DNA from: Chara braunii
Taxonomy: Eukaryota; Streptophyta; Charophyceae; Charales; Characeae
NCBI GenBank assembly: GCA_003427395.1
Contig: BFEA01000534.1
Coordinates: 640,887-704,886, forward strand
Direction: 5' to 3'
Length of the DNA stretch: 64,000 nt
Shown here: in pieces, positions 63,750 to 64,000 of the stretch
Layout of the letters: every line of letters starts with the position of its first letter
How positions within the stretch are numbered: position 1 is the first letter of the stretch
Notes under the pieces: generated by a model
What the model saw: only the letters and a program-made list of their open reading frames with translations
The model's database searches: none
What the model was told of the DNA's origin: nothing
Position numbers and translations under genes: made by a program

Positions 63750-64000
63750 CTACAGTCTTCCTCCGAACAAAACGCACGTTCGTTAATTACGAATAGAACG
63801 CACCCCGTGAGTTCTATTACGGGGTACCAACTTTCGAAAAATGGGGCCCCAAAAAAATTGGTACCCTGAATCCGTACTTATCCTTCGACATTAGCATGGC
63901 CTTTGAGCAAGGATGACAGGCATAAATCGAGAAATAGTGCATATGTAAAAAAAAACAAAAAAAACAAAAAAAAACAAAAGCCCTTGAAGAAACCAGGTGG
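63750..64000. mobile_element. MITE-like copy, left end, running off the window
   Basis: TA (63750) then CAGTCTTCCTCCGAACAAAA matches the TIR of the 32543-32647 MITE. Inside are nested inverted repeats: ATAGAAC...GTTCTAT, ACCCCGT...ACGGGGT and GGGTACCAA...TTGGTACCC. The matching right end is not in the window. Confidence 0.6.

Overview
This window is nuclear DNA from a eukaryote with a large, intron-rich, repeat-laden genome. The one gene I can prove is an importin-beta-family nuclear import receptor of the importin-7/8 type. Its reading matches land-plant SAD2 proteins more closely than animal IPO7/IPO8, for example PVEGQP-like [36 protein letters not shown] and [15 protein letters not shown]. 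That points to a streptophyte: a charophyte alga or an early-diverging plant. Genus is not decidable from sequence alone; a Chara-like large genome is only a guess.

Layout. The importin gene runs on the minus strand from about 35.19 kb down to 5.78 kb. I reconstructed 15 internal exons, 42-199 nt each, all GT-AG and all phase-consistent. They give exactly 704 codons, separated by introns of about 0.46-3.6 kb. The initiator exon lies to the right of 35.19 kb and was not found. The last third of the protein lies beyond the left edge. The introns carry microsatellites, tandem pair duplications, tRNA-derived SINEs, a TA-flanked foldback MITE and one 215-N gap. Upstream of the gene, at 35.76-35.98 kb, is a seven-unit 32-bp tandem array. 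Each unit contains an E2F-like TTTCCCGCC (or one-base variant) and an ACGTG core.

A second gap (735 N) lies at 38.04-38.77 kb. From about 42 kb to the right end the DNA is more AT-rich and is a transposon graveyard. It holds degenerate MITE ends, a foldback structure with ~190-bp arms, and LTR-retrotransposon fragments, one with a clear tRNA-Asp primer-binding site. A very large decayed inverted repeat has ~2.7-kb arms around 54.9 kb. A broken reverse-transcriptase gene of unusual type (IPMGG..SP / YIDD) lies at 62.2-63.5 kb.

Two technical points matter. Positions 34157-34194 are an exact Nextera mate-pair junction adapter left in the assembly, so continuity there is doubtful. The gap at 12.17-12.38 kb is flanked on both edges by the same 93 bp, which suggests a false or repeat-caused gap. 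I found no functional tRNA, rRNA, CRISPR or intact mobile element, and no multi-gene system. The best candidates for something undescribed are the E2F/ACGT array, the broken RT lineage, the SINE family and the giant inverted repeat.
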